Below are positions 36,486 to 50,730 of a stretch of DNA of 64,000 bases, one piece after another. The notes beneath the pieces are model-generated. The model ran no database searches, had not been told where the DNA came from, and was given only the letters and a program-made list of their open reading frames with translations. The stretch is taken from contig NC_003075.7 of NCBI RefSeq assembly GCF_000001735.4, positions 17,795,001 through 17,859,000 on the forward strand. Reading direction: 5' to 3'. Numbering within the stretch: the first letter of the stretch is position 1; every line of letters begins with the position of its first letter. The stretch is from Arabidopsis thaliana (Eukaryota > Streptophyta > Magnoliopsida > Brassicales > Brassicaceae). Position numbers and translations under genes: made by a program.

Positions 36486-36890
36486 TTTTCTGTCTAAGAA
36501 ATGAAAAAAAAAAAACAGAACAAGTTTTGAGATGTTGTCCGGTTACAGAACCATATTCTTGTAAAGAGATTTGATGAGGTTGAGAAATGACCACAGCTTG
36601 TGGATGAGCCTCTCCCAACTTCTAGTTTCTTATTTATCCCTTTCTCGTTTTGTTGGTATTTTGTGGTTACTCTTAAGTCACTTGTGAGCTAAAGACAATC
36701 TTCTTTAGGGAATTCACTGTTTTGTTGTATGTGTTTTTTTTGTCTAAGTATATTTCTTTTTGATGTATAGAGAGAAAATTTAACAGATCATTATTTTTCG
36801 CATAGCGTGAAAATAGAGTTTTACATGTATCATCTATACATTCCATGGGAATTCAAAGCATAACAGAAAACACTTGTGGGGTGAAACAGT

Positions 36891-39742
36891 TTAGTTCTTG
36901 TACTTCATGGTTTCTTTCTCAAACCCAATTGTTGGGAACTGCTTAGCGAATTCCTCGACTTCATGGCGCAGTTTCGCAATCTCGGATTGGATGGTTGAAG
37001 AGGATTCCATTGCTGACACGAAATCCTTCAACTTGGTTCCTGGTTTTAGAAACATAACAAATGAGTTCAATCATTGTATATAAGAACGGAAAGCATAGCA
37101 TCGTGATCAGAGAAGTAAAAACCTTGAGCTTCAGATTTGACTTTGAGAGCTATTGTCACAGCTTTGTCGAAGTATTCAGCTACTTTGGCAAAGTCTTCCT
37201 CAACAAAGCCTCTGGAAGTGAGAGCAGGAGTACCTGAAAATAACAATGGCAGAGGATATCAAGAAGAACTCCATTCGAATACCAAAAAGAAAAATGGTTA
37301 AATGTGATTTTTACCCATTCTGATTCCACCAGGAACCATGGCAGAAACATCTCCAGGAACAGTGTTTTTGTTGGATGCAATGTGAACAGCTTCCAACACT
37401 TTCTCAACTCTAGATCCATCAATTCCCTGCAAACAAAATCGAATAAAAAATGAGTTTTAACTAAGAAATATAAAAGAAGATTATATACAAAAAAAGATCA
37501 AGTGACCTTGGGCTTTAGATTCACTAGAACCAGATGGTTGTCAGTTCCACCAGAAACAAGTTCATATCCTCTCTCCATTAGAGTCTGCACGAAACAACAA
37601 TGTAGAGATATAATCAAAGTAGATACTACGCCATATGTGTTTTTCTTTCCTTCACGGGATTAGTACCTGAGCAAACTTTGCACTGTTACTCAGGACTTGT
37701 TCTTGGTATGCTTTGTACTCTGAAGTAGTTGCCTGCATTTTCAAACCATTTGAAGGTTACAGAAACCGCAAATCCAATAAGCAACGTTAGTTCCATTCCG
37801 TGCCTCACCGTACCTGTTTCAAAGCAACAGCTAGTCCTGTGATAGTGTGGTTGTGTGGACCACCTTGAAGACCAGGGAAGACAGCTTGGTTGATCTTGTC
37901 TTCAAAATCATACAAAACCTTTCAAGACAACAAATGAATGACGTGAAAGATTATACATAAATCTAAAACATTTTGGTTCAAATTTTGCTTCTTTTTCTTT
38001 TTTACCTCTTTCCCTTGCTTGTTAATTTCCTTAACACCCTTTCTGAAGAAAATCATGGCTCCACGGGGTCCACGAAGTGACTTGTGAGTTGTGGTGGTTA
38101 CAACATCAGCATAGTCGAACGGTGAAGGGATTACATTAGCAGCAACCAAACCACTGATGTGTGCCATATCTGCTAGCATTACAGCTTTTTGCTTGTTACA
38201 GACCTGGGAAAAGAGTTCGAATCAAAACTCACTACTGATTACAATAATCTGTTCTGTAGTTGGATATGAGACTGAAATTACCTTTCTGATGCGGGCATAG
38301 TCATACAATCTAGCATAAGCACTTGCACCAGCAACAATCAATTTTGGCCTGAAAAGAGTAGCACTTTTCTCCATCTGCAAATCAAAATTAAAGACTTATG
38401 TATTGTTATGAAGCGGGTTAGTTATAAGTTACTATGATTGCTTAATAGAAGAGTTAAGAACCTGATCGTAGTCGATGTAGCCAGTGCTCTCGTCCAATCT
38501 ATAGGGCATTGTTTCAAAGAAGATAGACACAGCTGATATCTTCTTGGTGTCAGTCTGATGAGAAATAAGAAGAAAGAAACTGTTATTCATCAGAGTCAGA
38601 GAGTTCCGAAATGACATACAAAGTTAACTTGAAGGCACCTGATAACCATGAGAAAGATGACCACCATGAGGAAGATCAAGTGCCATGATTCTTTCATGAG
38701 GCTTTAACAATGCAGTGTACACATGGAAGTTGGCAGGAGATCCAGACAAAGGTTGAACATTCACTGTAAGATCCAGTCAAATAAGCCATCAAAGGACTAA
38801 TCAGATTTCTTGTTTCTCATATACATGAAAGTAGTAATTTACCTCCCCACTTTTCAGGATCTAACCGGAAAGCTTCAAGAGCGCGCTTCTGGCATAAGGT
38901 TTCTGCCATGTCTATATACCTACAAAGCAAAAGGTACTTGAGATTTCAATTCTTATTACAGAGATTGGTCAAGCAATCATGTCCTGAAACTAAATGTGTC
39001 AGATTGAAAATTCCTGAACATACTCATTTCCTCCATAGTATCTGGCACCAGGATAGCCTTCACTGTATTTGTTAGTCATGACAGACCCAACAGCTTGCAT
39101 CACCGACACAGATGTGAAGTTCTCAGATGGAATAAGTTCAAGTCCCTATAATAACACAAGCGTTACAAACATCAGCCTAACTTATAATAATCAATCAAGG
39201 AACAAGATTTAAGAGATAGTAATCTCAGAGACAAACTAACCTTCCATTGTCTAGCTTTCTCATGCTCAATAATGTCAGCAATCTCAGGATCAACCTCCTC
39301 TAAAGGTGCGTTAAGCTGTTTTGGCCACTGAAACGAACGTTTACAAAGACATAAGTTTCATTAGATTCAGTCACACCAAAAATAGAACTCCATACATCAA
39401 TTTGAAACAGACATAGAACTTCAACAATCAAAACCATTGCTTCAACCACAAGGAAAACTATAAACAAACAAGAGATACAAAAAGGCGCTTAAACTCACAG
39501 TGACACGAGATCTTTCCTTCTCATCAACAGCTTCACTGGGCAAAGAAGACTGCAACGGAACAAACAGAAATCAGAAAAAAAAAAAAAAAAAATCGAAAAT
39601 TTCCAATCCGATTATAAAATTCGGAGATAAAAGGAAGAAACTTTAGGGTTGTTACCATGTAACATGAAGTGGATCGAATAAGAGGACGAATGGGTTTGTC
39701 AATTGAAGAAGAAAGCCTTCGAAGAGCCATGGCCATCGCCAT
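36891..39742 (-). CDS. SHM1: Mitochondrial serine hydroxymethyltransferase SHM1
   Basis: Fifteen coding exons: 39742-39656, 39549-39499, 39327-39241, 39145-39024, 38919-38843, 38763-38639, 38554-38462, 38374-38282, 38203-38006, 37918-37814, 37732-37667, 37584-37507, 37426-37315, 37233-37123, 37039-36891. They give 517 aa, as for AT4G37930. Exon 1 encodes just the presequence ([14 protein letters not shown] start; Arg/Ser-rich). The PLP motif [15 protein letters not shown] places the Schiff-base lysine at residue 286. The enzyme combines two glycines, via 5,10-methylene-THF from glycine decarboxylase, into serine in leaf mitochondria, the central step of photorespiration. Loss gives a conditional photorespiratory phenotype. 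Confidence 0.98.
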
Positions 39743-39929
39743 TTTTCGCTAAACCTCTCTCTATCTCTGGTTTGTGAAACCCTAGAAACAGATTTGAAAC
39801 ATGAACGAGAGAGAAGAGAGAACAAAAATAACAAAATTGGGTTTATCTTGTTTGAGAGAATTGTGGCCTCTGCTTTTGGCTGAGCTTTTGGTGGTTGCAG
39901 CAAATTTTCGAATTTTTTCCCTCTTTTTT

Positions 39930-40590
39930 TATTTATATTTTCTTCTGATTTTTATTTTATATTTGTTGTTTCTTTGTCGTTATCTCTCAGGTCCCTGTCT
40001 ACACCAACCTTTGTGAATTGTGATGATTTGGTGACGACGATGATTTGTTTCCCTTTAAGACAGAACCTTTATTGGTTTCTGGTCAGTGCAGTCAACGATA
40101 ACCGATTCAGTTATCACACATCAATTTAATTTATATAGTTTCCAAACCGGTTAGTTTGGGGGAATAAGATTAACAGAATTATGGTGAATTTACAAAATAA
40201 AACCAACAAAACAAAAAACTTAACAGAAAATGTTTATTTAACATTTTAGAATTACCAAGTGCATGGTTATATATATTAAACAAATTATTGATCTAAGAAT
40301 ATTGATATTTGAGAGAGTTTTGAGGATAATAATTCATATGATTTTTCTCTATTAATTGACGAATCTATGGTTATAAACAAGTACAATATTAATACTCAAG
40401 ATGAGTATAACAACACCGGATTTTAATTATATATGCTTTAATTATATTTAGGATTGAAAATATGACTATGTTAGAAGAACCATGCTGCTTATCGTACGTG
40501 GCTTGGTGTATAGAGGTTTCCAGTTCAAGAACCTTATTCAAACCAAGGCCTTTGGAGTGTTCTTCAACATCATGGTATCTTCCAACTTCA
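39930..40590. other. Intergenic, SHM1 promoter and AGL21 3' end
   Basis: SHM1 promoter at 39900-40300 or so, AT-rich, with no obvious gene. The last UTR part of AGL21 starts around 40480. Nothing else is recognised. Confidence 0.5.
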
Positions 40591-40694
40591 ATCTGTGAAA
40601 GTTTTTAACGAGTTACATAAAATATATAAAATGCCTAAATGGTGCATGCATGTTTGTGAAACATCAAGATCAATTAAAAAAGTTTACCTCTCTG

Positions 40695-43621
40695 TTATTC
40701 GTTTGCTCTTGGTGGAGTGTCATAATCGGAATGTTCAGGCTGGCTTAGTTGCAGCCGAATCTGAGTGTGTGATTCATCATCCGCAACAGCTACTTCACGG
40801 TGTGTAAACCCGTTTGTGTTTGCCATATAAGCCTGAAAGTCGAAGCCATATCACTTCGAAGCTCTTACTCCAAAGAAAATGGAGTTTTTGTAAAACATGA
40901 TTTGTTACCTTCTTGTAGAGCTCCACATTTTCTTGATGAATCCGTTGTACTTTCCTAGATAAATCGAGGTTTTCCTGATGAATAAGATTCCTCTGCACCA
41001 CGATCAACAAAAATCCCAAAATTAGAATTGTAACTTTTGGTAGGGGATATTTGTGTGTGTCAGTGTGTGTATATATATATCTCATCATAGTGACCTTTTG
41101 GCTTAGTTCTTGGATTTCTTGAGTCAACAGTTGTTCCTGTGAATCCGGAAAAGCAATCGTTCTATTGATTTCCGTTGTGTTCTATAGTCAATCTTTTGAG
41201 TAATACACTCCAAAGCATATAATAGAAGGTAGAGTATATGTATTTATGTACCTTTCTCATACGAATTCCACGCAAACTTATCTCAATTTGATTCTCAAGA
41301 CTGTTTAGCTCGTTAACACTTAAACCATTTAGCTGTTCTCCCATCATTTGCCTGCTTCATAGCAAACATACCGCAATCCATAACTACAAGTTTCTTCATT
41401 TCCTTTACATGCCTTCTATATTTTGATCAAAGACTAATTCTTAATACAAAATGTTATAAAAGTTCAAGGCGATACCGATGATTTTCTTGCAAAGCATGCA
41501 GTTCTTGTCTTAGAACAGCAGCTTCTCTCTGCCAAAACTGTAACACACAACACAAATAACTCATCAAACTTTGAACAGCTCAGTAAACCAAAATCTCATT
41601 TCAAAAATCAAACATCATGCTAAAGCATCAATCAATATATAATCACATATCTTTAGAGTTGTCGCTATATCTATATGTATACCTTGACTTCTGATGCGGG
41701 GTTCAATAGTTGTTGTTGCTCGATCTTGCTCTTGTTGTATCTATCAATAACCGACTTCATGCTATTCAAAATATTTAATATTAGTATACCTTGTTCATGG
41801 TATATAATTCACTCATATCATATCATCTCTTAGAGTAAATTACGTAAAAGATATTAATTTTCGATCGTGAAGTTTTTCCAAGTACTCCATTAAAAAGCTT
41901 TCATACGTAAAGAAAAAACTCATAGCCTAGAAATTTGTGCAATATAGACTTTCCTGCATTGGCAACATTATTTACACACGCTTATATATGTACACATACA
42001 TACATTTCACATAATGTATATAATCTTGAACTCAGCAGTAATACGAATTTGTTACACAAACTAGATAAACTATATATAAAGTAAGTAGATGTTAGTTTCT
42101 TTTTTCAATAAGTAACAAAAACAAATGCTTAAATGTTATTTCTAGGGTGTAGATAAGCAAGAACTTTAAAGGAATCCAGTTCTAAGCTATAAACAAAATG
42201 ACATAAATGTAATGCATTAGCATGGCACACTTTATTTTAAATCCAAGCAAACAATAACATGGTGTTAGTTAGTTTTAAGAATGGTATATAAACTTGACTA
42301 AATATGCTAAGTAATTTCATTTACCAAGAGGTTCGTAAACCCTATGATACATGAGAAATGTTATCAAAAGACAAACGTGAAGAATTAATAATGCTTAAGG
42401 TTGATGCTAATATAAAATTCCTCAAGGAAAATAGGGAAAAACAAAAATTCGCATTACCATACTCTTTTATTTGGTTGTTTTAATTGATAAATATGAAATT
42501 ATATAAATTTTCAAAATATATAATCAAAATATTATATGATTTAGAATTACATGTTTATATATGTTTTCTAATAATTAGTTTTTTATCTCTATATTTTTTT
42601 TATATTAATCAAACTTTTAACAAAGAATAACTTACTCAGAAAATAGACAATTATAACGATTTTGCAGATATAAAGTTAAATATACAGAGTAATCTGATCG
42701 TTTAGTAATAATATATATGATTATATATAAATATCAAAAACATGTTTATGTTTACGAGTATAAATAGATCATTTTGTTAGTGGGTTAAACTAAATCAGCT
42801 TCCAGTTTATTGGATTTGAGAAATTAAGTCCTCTACATACCAATCTTCTAACTCGTGGTCTCCAATTATAATTCTTTTTTAGCTTTCCAATAGTGATGTT
42901 TGGGCATTCACACTTGTTTTCTCATCTATTTCTGAAACATATCTAAATTTGGAAAATGCAAACAATGAGCCTTAGTTAGTTATAAGTCAATGTCCATACA
43001 CATAAACATATGTTAGGAAAGTACTTCAAAACATACTGATGATGGGTACATATAATCACCCAAATATGAAGCAAAGAAACTACTTCAAATTATTTTTTCA
43101 GCTTCAAAAATATTACTCTTCTTTAAAACTTCTACCTCATTTTTAATCTTTCTTTGTTGTAAGAAAACTGTTTGTCGGCTATACAAGACACATCTTATTG
43201 TACATACGGGAAAATTAATGTAACATGTTCTACGGACCGCCAGATGCGAAAAAATTCCACTATATTTGAATAGATCCCACAGCTACATATATCTCAGTGA
43301 ATATCACCAAGCCTTCTAATAAACAAAACCGTAGCATAAAATTATATGCATACAGTGGTACACAACATCTCCGTAGATGTACATCCACAAAATCAAGAAG
43401 ATATAAAGATTTCAGAATGAATAATTTTAAAAGAAGAACCTGGAGCTTGCAAAGTCATAGAGCTTTCCGGTGCTAGAGAAGATGATGAGACCGACCTCGG
43501 CATCACAGAGAATAGCTAGCTCTTTGGCTTTCTTGATAAGGCCCTTTCTTCGTTTGGAGAAAGTGACTTGTCTACTCGTTGAATCATCGATCCTTTGGAT
43601 CACAATCTTCCCTCTTCCCAT
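40695..43621 (-). CDS. AGL21: MADS-box transcription factor AGL21
   Basis: Seven coding exons, 43621-43440, 41761-41683, 41537-41476, 41351-41252, 41136-41095, 40992-40909 and 40832-40695, give 228 aa. MIKC layout: MADS domain in exon 1 ([20 protein letters not shown], then [20 protein letters not shown]); I and K regions with Leu/Ile heptads (exons 2-6); variable C terminus ending [10 protein letters not shown]. It belongs to the ANR1 (AGL17) clade and in Arabidopsis promotes lateral root growth in response to nitrogen and hormones (AT4G37940). The start is the ATG at 43621; one codon upstream is TTG. A 3'UTR intron (40593-40687) is likely, its donor seven bases after the stop, too near to trigger decay by the usual distance rule. 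Confidence 0.95.
41762..43439 (-). other. Large first intron of AGL21
   Basis: The intron after the MADS exon is 1678 bp, much longer than the other introns here (about 80-180 bp). Long first introns of MIKC genes often carry cis-regulatory sites (known for AG, FLC and others). The sequence is AT-rich and I find no open frame or clear transposon in it. Confidence 0.7.
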
Positions 43622-44814
43622 CAATTTTATCCTCTAATTGAATCTCCTCTGGTTCTTCTCTTTTTTAGGGTTTTTTTTTTTGTAGATCTTACCAAGCCCA
43701 AAAGGGAAGGGAATATGAAGATGAACGAATAAGGAGAAAGAGAAAGGTAGAAATAGAGAGAGAGGAAGGTTGAGCCAAGAGTCAACAATCTATTCGAGGA
43801 ATAAACTAAGTATATATATGCATATGCACACACACACATACACACTCACCTCTCAGTTTGAGACATTTTTGGGTAGATTTAATACATAGAAAAGTACTAA
43901 ATTTCTAGTCCAAAATTAGTATTTGTGTGTATGATTTTATCAAACCAATGAAATAGAGAGAAGTTCTTATAAAGTTCCTAGGTTAAGAGAATATATAGAT
44001 ATAGCTTAAATGTGTGTCATATATACAACTTTAATCACTGATTCTTTTTTATAGTTTGTTTATTACGGGAGATAGTGGAAACTTAATGGAATTGTTTAGA
44101 TAAAAAGGAGTGAAATAATATTAAACTTAGTGTGAGTTAGGTAAATTTCCATTATCAATAATATTTCCTTTTTAACATGTCCGTACATTATTTATAATTT
44201 ATTCTTAAGTCTTATTTCAAATGTCATGTGAAAATAGTGAATGGGCGCATCACAGGACTGTGTTTCTCTGACAAAACCCTCTTGCTTTATATGCTGCTTT
44301 ACTTAATTTAATTAGTATCTTTTAGAGGTGATTAAAAGAAAATTAAAAATATTCTGGCCCTTTATTATGGTCATAGGAAAACTTATACTATATTAATTAG
44401 ATCTGTCCAAAAGATATTTACCCAAAAAAGTAAGAGAATGGATTGAACAAAAACATACAGTATTAATCTAGTACAACATATATTAGTCCATATGGCTTTC
44501 GGTAGAAATACAAATGAATAAATTATTTTTGTGTCAATTAATAAATGATTTTAAACGATATCAAGTACACGTGTCAGACAGGGACTTGGAGTTGCGGAGA
44601 TTCATCATATTAATTGTTTTGTCGTAAGTTTCCAAATATGGCAAGAAATTTAATATCAAATAACTATATAACGTCTGTTACTTTCGATGGCTTAATGCTT
44701 GATTTCTACTCAAAGCAACTCGCGTTCAATATCATAATGAAATGAGCTATACAAAATTTTCACTTATATATAGAATATTTTCACTCAGAAGGCCATATAT
44801 ATATAAACCGTAAC

Positions 44815-44973
44815 TTATATTTCAAGCTTATGCATATTGCAAATATACAATCTAAAATGTAATATGCATTTGTGACAGGCACACGTGGGAGAAGCAGGAA
44901 CAGCTCCTGAGAACACCAATTGATGGAAGTCTTCGCACGCTCCACCGCAGAATCCGTACACCTGATCCTTCAT
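44815..44973 (-). CDS. Candidate cysteine-rich mini-ORF or exon
   Basis: A 52-codon ATG frame. Residues 5-36 have a codon composition and low AT content unlike the surroundings and read VYGFCGGACEDFHQLVFSGA followed by VPASPTCACHKC, a Cys pattern C-x3-C-x17-C-x-C-x2-C. After residue 36 the frame returns to AT-rich, non-coding-like sequence. There is no signal peptide in this frame. CAG|GTG at the start of the Cys-rich part could be a splice acceptor, so it may be one exon of a longer gene, or a relic. I do not recognise the family. Confidence 0.3.
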   Translation of the reverse strand: MKDQVYGFCGGACEDFHQLVFSGAVPASPTCACHKCILHFRLYICNMHKLEI

Positions 44974-47654
44974 TACTAACTATTTTTGTGTGTTTATTTT
45001 AGTTTCTTTGAATGTCTAAACTTTAACTTTGACCAACCCTCAAACTTGCCATAAATCACCACCCCTAGCGCGAATGTATCCATCAATTGAATTTGATTTA
45101 AAAGTAGCAAATGTCCTTTAAACCGAACTAAACCAAGCTCAAACCCTAATAACCAAGTTCGATTTTATACCGTTGATGTATAAGATTTAGGTGGGCCCCA
45201 GATAGATAACATGATAATTAAAGATCTATTAAGACCACGTGGGCTGGACTGCTTCGAACCAATCACATCTCGAATCTCAAACTCAAATTCAGATTTGGCT
45301 CTTTTTCTATTAACAAAGAATCTTAAAGTTGCTTCCAACTTCCAAGTGACCAAATCCCCAATTATCGTCCTCTTAAGATAAAAGATTCAGTCTCATTCAC
45401 GCCAGGTGTCAATCATCAGCGAATCATTTCGATTTTACCAATTATAATCATTATTATCTTTAGTTCGACGGGTTTATACCACTCTTTCTTTTACGTTTCA
45501 AGCCTATTGTCTACGTTTTCCATATTTTTCAAGTCTAAAACATAAACAATCTAGAATTATCACAATCTTTGTTTATTTTGGTTCTTAAAACCCCTTTAAC
45601 AATATTTGTTTTGTGTAATTGTGTGTGTTTATCTTTGCTGTGTATATATATAAGACCTATTTCTTAAGAAATGTTTTGTAATGACTAAACCAAATATCTA
45701 ACACATGTATAGAATCTGTAATCCATAAGAGCTAGTTACCAAAGAGTAATAGGTTTCACAGATGACCTATTTCTTTACCAAATTAAATTGCTTACTATAG
45801 AGTTTAAATAATACACCCATACTACTGACTATCTGTTGTTCAAGTAGCAGATTTATATTACAGACACCTATTGTTATAAATATAGAATATAGTTTTTCAG
45901 GTGATTCTTGGAACTTTACACCAACAAAGCATGTTAAGTATATAATTAATGCTATATTTTAGATTTAACTTTTCATCATGCGTTTATGTCCAATTAGTTT
46001 AGTCAAGAACAGAGATTATATTCCCATTTGAATACCGTAATGTTTCATTATTCTTCATAATTAGTCTCCATTATTCTTCATAAGTAGTCGTCTACCATTT
46101 GACAAAAAAATATGTTAAGTGAAAATGTATAATAGATATTGGTTCTATAAAGTATAGTTTTTTTTTTTCTGGTTGGTGCTATAGAATTCACGTGAGAGGG
46201 TAATCAGAGTGGTAGTGTGAATGATAATAAACCTTGTTTAGATTATTGATCAGACCAAGAAAAGGAGATAAGGTGGTGTCCCTTTTGATGTTTTAAAACT
46301 TAAATCCCACATATTGGGTCCATAAAGTTTATAATTTAAACATGTTCTCAGATTTCCGAAGATAATAATAATTTTAGTATGTAACTGCAAAGGTCGAGTT
46401 TAAAAGATGGCCTTGGAACTTGAAGACTGGTGGAAATTGTACTAAATGTTCCAAAGTTGTGGCCATTATTTCATTTTTAGTGTATACCTCTGATAGTAAT
46501 TAATTTAAGATTCGATACTATACCAAAGATAACTAAAAATAATAAAGAGAAATTATGGTGTATTGGTTTTATAAATTGCTAAAAATGATAGTTCTTTTAT
46601 TGGAGTTATAAGAAACTAGCTTTCTTATTTTTCGACAAACATACTTACGAGAAGGAGACGCATACGCGAGAGAAGAAGAAAAAAACCACAGCAAAAGTCA
46701 TTGGGTATATGTCAGTGGTCCTTTGCCGTATATGTTTTCTCCTCCAATATCGTTGCAGTCTTGATAACTTTGTGCGTTTAAAACGCTAATTAAAGTTAAC
46801 AATACAAGCTTAGGATTTAATTTTGGTTTTTGGATATAGGATTTTGATATTATATTTTAATTAAATTTCTTACGGTTTAATAGAAAAAAAGCGGTCACTG
46901 AAAATGAAGAATATGAGCACGAAAAATTTATAGAAGTTTTGAAATTCCTTTATTAAAATTCCTAGAATTTTTTTACTAAAAAAAAAAAAAAAAAAATCAG
47001 ACCAAGCGTCACACACACTGAACCAACGTATCAATAGGTAATTGTTGTTAGCTTTAATATATAATAAACCATAGTCAATAATGTGCATTTAATAAACAAA
47101 GCAGTCGAGATCAACGGTAACACTAGTTGAAAATGTCATCATAGCTCACTATATTTTGAATTTTCATTTTTATATAATGATTCATTTTTCGTTACATGTA
47201 GTTCTTAAAGTAATCCGGGGGATATCAGAGCATGATTTAAAGCGGTAGTGTGTTGCATAATTGGGGTATAGCTAAAAAAGGAATTGACCATTAATTTTAC
47301 TAAAGAGTGGCCAAAATTTATTTGCCATTTACAATCAAATAATTTAATTATAAGATCCATTATTCGTTACAATAGATGCCCTCTATATTATGCGTATGTA
47401 TGTACGAATCTAATTTTATTGATATTTGCAAAGATGTTTATGGACTTGTGCCATGATTCGATGATCAGTTCGTAAGACCTTCCTTATTATTCTGATGGCC
47501 CAAACCAGAAGCCCACTAAACAAAGAGTTTTTTTTTTTTTTTTTTTGACCGCGAACCATTATATAACGAGGCTTAAACCATTAGATTCAGATTCTACTAG
47601 TACTGACGTCTCCATTAATTGATCAAACATTTGGTAACTTCTTCCTACATTAGA

Positions 47655-48327
47655 GGCGTTTATTGGTTCATGGATTTTAATGGATTTAAATATTTTCTAA
47701 AAAGTTTTAAAATTATGCGGATTTTATTTATTTAAAATCAAATTAAATGGATTTGAAAATCATACAACATGGATTTCAAAATCTAACATCTAGATAACTT
47801 TTATGATAAAACAAAAAAATAGCATATAAAAATAAGAAATAATCTCTAGTATTGCTGGTTTTTTGGATGCTTTGTTCTAATTATGTTAAAGACATTGTTG
47901 GGAATTTTTTTGCTGTATCCCACGCTTACAGACTACTACAACTACCATCCTTGAATCTCTCTCTTCTCTTAGCTATTTATTATTAAAAAAATAAAGTTGC
48001 TCTACGAGACACATGCATTCTAAAAAATAGAAAATGTTGATATTGTCATTTCTTTGCAAATCCACCCAAAAATAACGTGGTGGAACTAGGGATTTTCACC
48101 TCTTTATTGTTAAGAAAAATATATTTTCAAATCCATTCAAATTTATTGTGAAATCAAATCCATACCCAAATCTCCAATATTGAATAAATGATGATTTTAA
48201 CTAATATTTAAAAATCATAGAACCAATAACACATGATTTTTGTAAAGATTCTAAAATCAATGATTGATTAACACATGATTTACTTGAATTTTCAAATTCA
48301 TTATAATATATGGGCCAATAAACCCCC
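47655..48327. mobile_element. MITE with ~35-bp terminal inverted repeats
   Basis: The left end GGCGTTTATTGG (47655-47666) matches the reverse complement of the right end CCAATAAACCCC (48315-48326) at 11 of 12 positions. The similarity continues inward for about 35 bp (CAT..ATT.TAATG.ATTT.AA). The interior is AT-rich, with many GGATTT/AAATCC and ATGATTTT units in both orientations, and has no coding capacity. This is the build of a non-autonomous DNA transposon of about 670 bp. Superfamily not assigned: I cannot see a clean target-site duplication. Confidence 0.7.
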
Positions 48328-49791
48328 TTCAATTATCTAATGGCAACTTTATTCTAATAGGAATATTTGCACCTAATGACACTTAAAGAACATTAGTTAT
48401 CAATGTAAACACTTTTTGATTTTTAAAGTGTATATTTTTAAAGTTACATTTATTTATGTATATTATTTAATGATAATTAAAATTGAGGTCAACTCATCCT
48501 AACTTAATCAAATTAAATGTAATCTTTATATTTTTAAATTGTTTAATATTTTCCTACACATTAATATATTATTTAAAATATATCAATACTACCTTTTTTT
48601 GTCTAAAATATCAATATTACCTCTCTTTAGTATATTACTAAGATAATTGTTTTCTGAATTGAATTCAAATTTATTGCATTTGACTGAATAAAAAGTTCTG
48701 TACCTTTTCTTTGATGAAACATCTTAAAATTCTTAAAGTCAAATTTCAAAGGCTTTGAACTCAAATACATTATTACTTATTAGCAATGATTTGGTAGGTT
48801 CATCATGTCCATTAAAACTTAATTAATAATCTTTTCTCTTAAATTACATAACTATTTAATACGAAATTTCCTATTTGGAATATGCATTTCTCTTAATAAT
48901 GTGACATATGTGGTTCTTATCAATAAAAACCAAGGAGTCTTTAATTCAAAACACACATAAACTCTATTAGTCAAAAGTTATTATGGAGTTATCCCTTATA
49001 AATATGATATTATATATAAACACGGAATTTCTTACATGTGTAGGAAAAGTAGATAAGAGATTTAAAGTAACTTGATTTTAAAAGACCCTATATTTTCAGA
49101 ATCAGGTCGTCTTAATGTCAAATAGTGTAATTTGACCCAAATAAAAATAAATCATGAAGCACATTGAAGTTTCGAAAAAGATGATGTAAAATTTGGAAAA
49201 TTAAGATAATCTGAACCTAGTTTATACACATCAAAAAAATCTGAACCTAGTTTATTAACTTACCCCCCATTTCACAAAATTAAAAGGAATAATATTTGAG
49301 GAAAATTAATTTTATTTATCATATATATATATATATGATACCACAAATACAAATATAAATGAATACATACCTCCTCCGCCTTTGTACTGATCGAGCATAA
49401 AAGGTTATGATCTCTTCTTCTTCATTTTTGTTAATAAGATGGTAAGATACAATATTTTACGAGAGATATAACTTTCTTCAGTGGAGAGAGCTCCTCTTAT
49501 CCGAGGAATCAAAGCTGCAAAGGAATCCAACAAAGGAGAAGATAAACCGTTAAAGTGTCTAAGTCAACGTAAGTGTTTATATATATATATATGATTTTTT
49601 TTGTAGTGTTATATATTGAACGTGTAAGGAGGTTATATAGACATTAACGTATAGATCTAGATCTACGACACTGTCTTCGCTGATTACAGTTTATACAAGA
49701 GGTTTGACGTAATCGGTCTATAGACCATGTCTAAACTAATTTCAGTTTCTGTTTTATTTTTTGTCGGAGGTTTAGCGAATTGGCCAAGGAG

Positions 49792-50699
49792 ATGGAATAC
49801 GGAGCTCCGGGAATGAAGGCTGGTCGCCGGGTTCTAACTCCACTTTTCGTTCTAGTTTTCCTTCTTCAAGGTGTTCATTCTCAAACATCACGGTATGTGC
49901 TCTTAACTTCTATGTATTTTCACTGAATCGAGCTTTACAAAATATGTGTAAAAGATTGTTGAAACTTAAAAGAAATAAAATCTTTTTTTTTTTCCTCGCA
50001 ATATTTGTGTTTATTGAATTGGTCCTATGCCACGATCCTGTACGTATTATTTTAAAATTTTAAATTTTAAAATGTAAATGTTAAACATATTAGATTTATT
50101 TCCAGTTTGTATCTATCACACAGATGAATATCTACACATAGGTCAATTCAAGTGAACATTTTTTTTTTTTTCTCTCTCTCTTAATTTGTAATTCTTCTTA
50201 TTACAGAAACAAATTCAACATCGCAAAAGCGGGACATAAACTTGCATCTCCCCCGGTTACGCTTAAGAAAGTTGGTGATAACCAAGTACGGTTCAAATGT
50301 CTATACGTATAACGTTATATTCTTTTATATATTAAAATATTCCGGTCCAAGAATATTGTTAACTTATATATGAGATATGCATGCTTGTGTTGTTGTTGTT
50401 AATTTAAGGTGGTCGTTGATAACGGTATCATCGATGTTACCTTCTCGAGTCCACAAGGATTAATAACTAGAATCAAGTACAATGGCTTAAACAATGTGTT
50501 GAACGACCAAATTGAAAATCGGGGGTACAGTACTTATACCTTAACTTATATAGCATGTGATGAGAAAAGTATCATAAACATGAGTTTCGTCATATAAAAT
50601 TATCATTATACATAGGTACTGGGACGTAGTATGGTACAAACCAGGACAAGTATCGTCAACTGATTAGTGAGTTTTCAAATCTCTCTTTGTATCTTTTCG

Positions 50700-50730
<31 letters not shown>

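Larger units (their letters stand above)
43870..49440. other. Large intergenic region between AGL21 and the RG lyase
   Basis: AGL21 leader and promoter at the left (CT/GA-rich leader near 43720-43770). A less AT-rich island at 44870-45420 holds the cysteine-rich mini-ORF (separate entry), a G-box with overlapping site II (CACGTGGGCT, 45237-45246) and AAACCCTAA (45142-45150, telo-box). A MITE lies at 47655-48327. An A run is at 46979-46996. The rest (45450-47600, 48350-49400) is AT-rich with no supportable gene. Confidence 0.5.
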
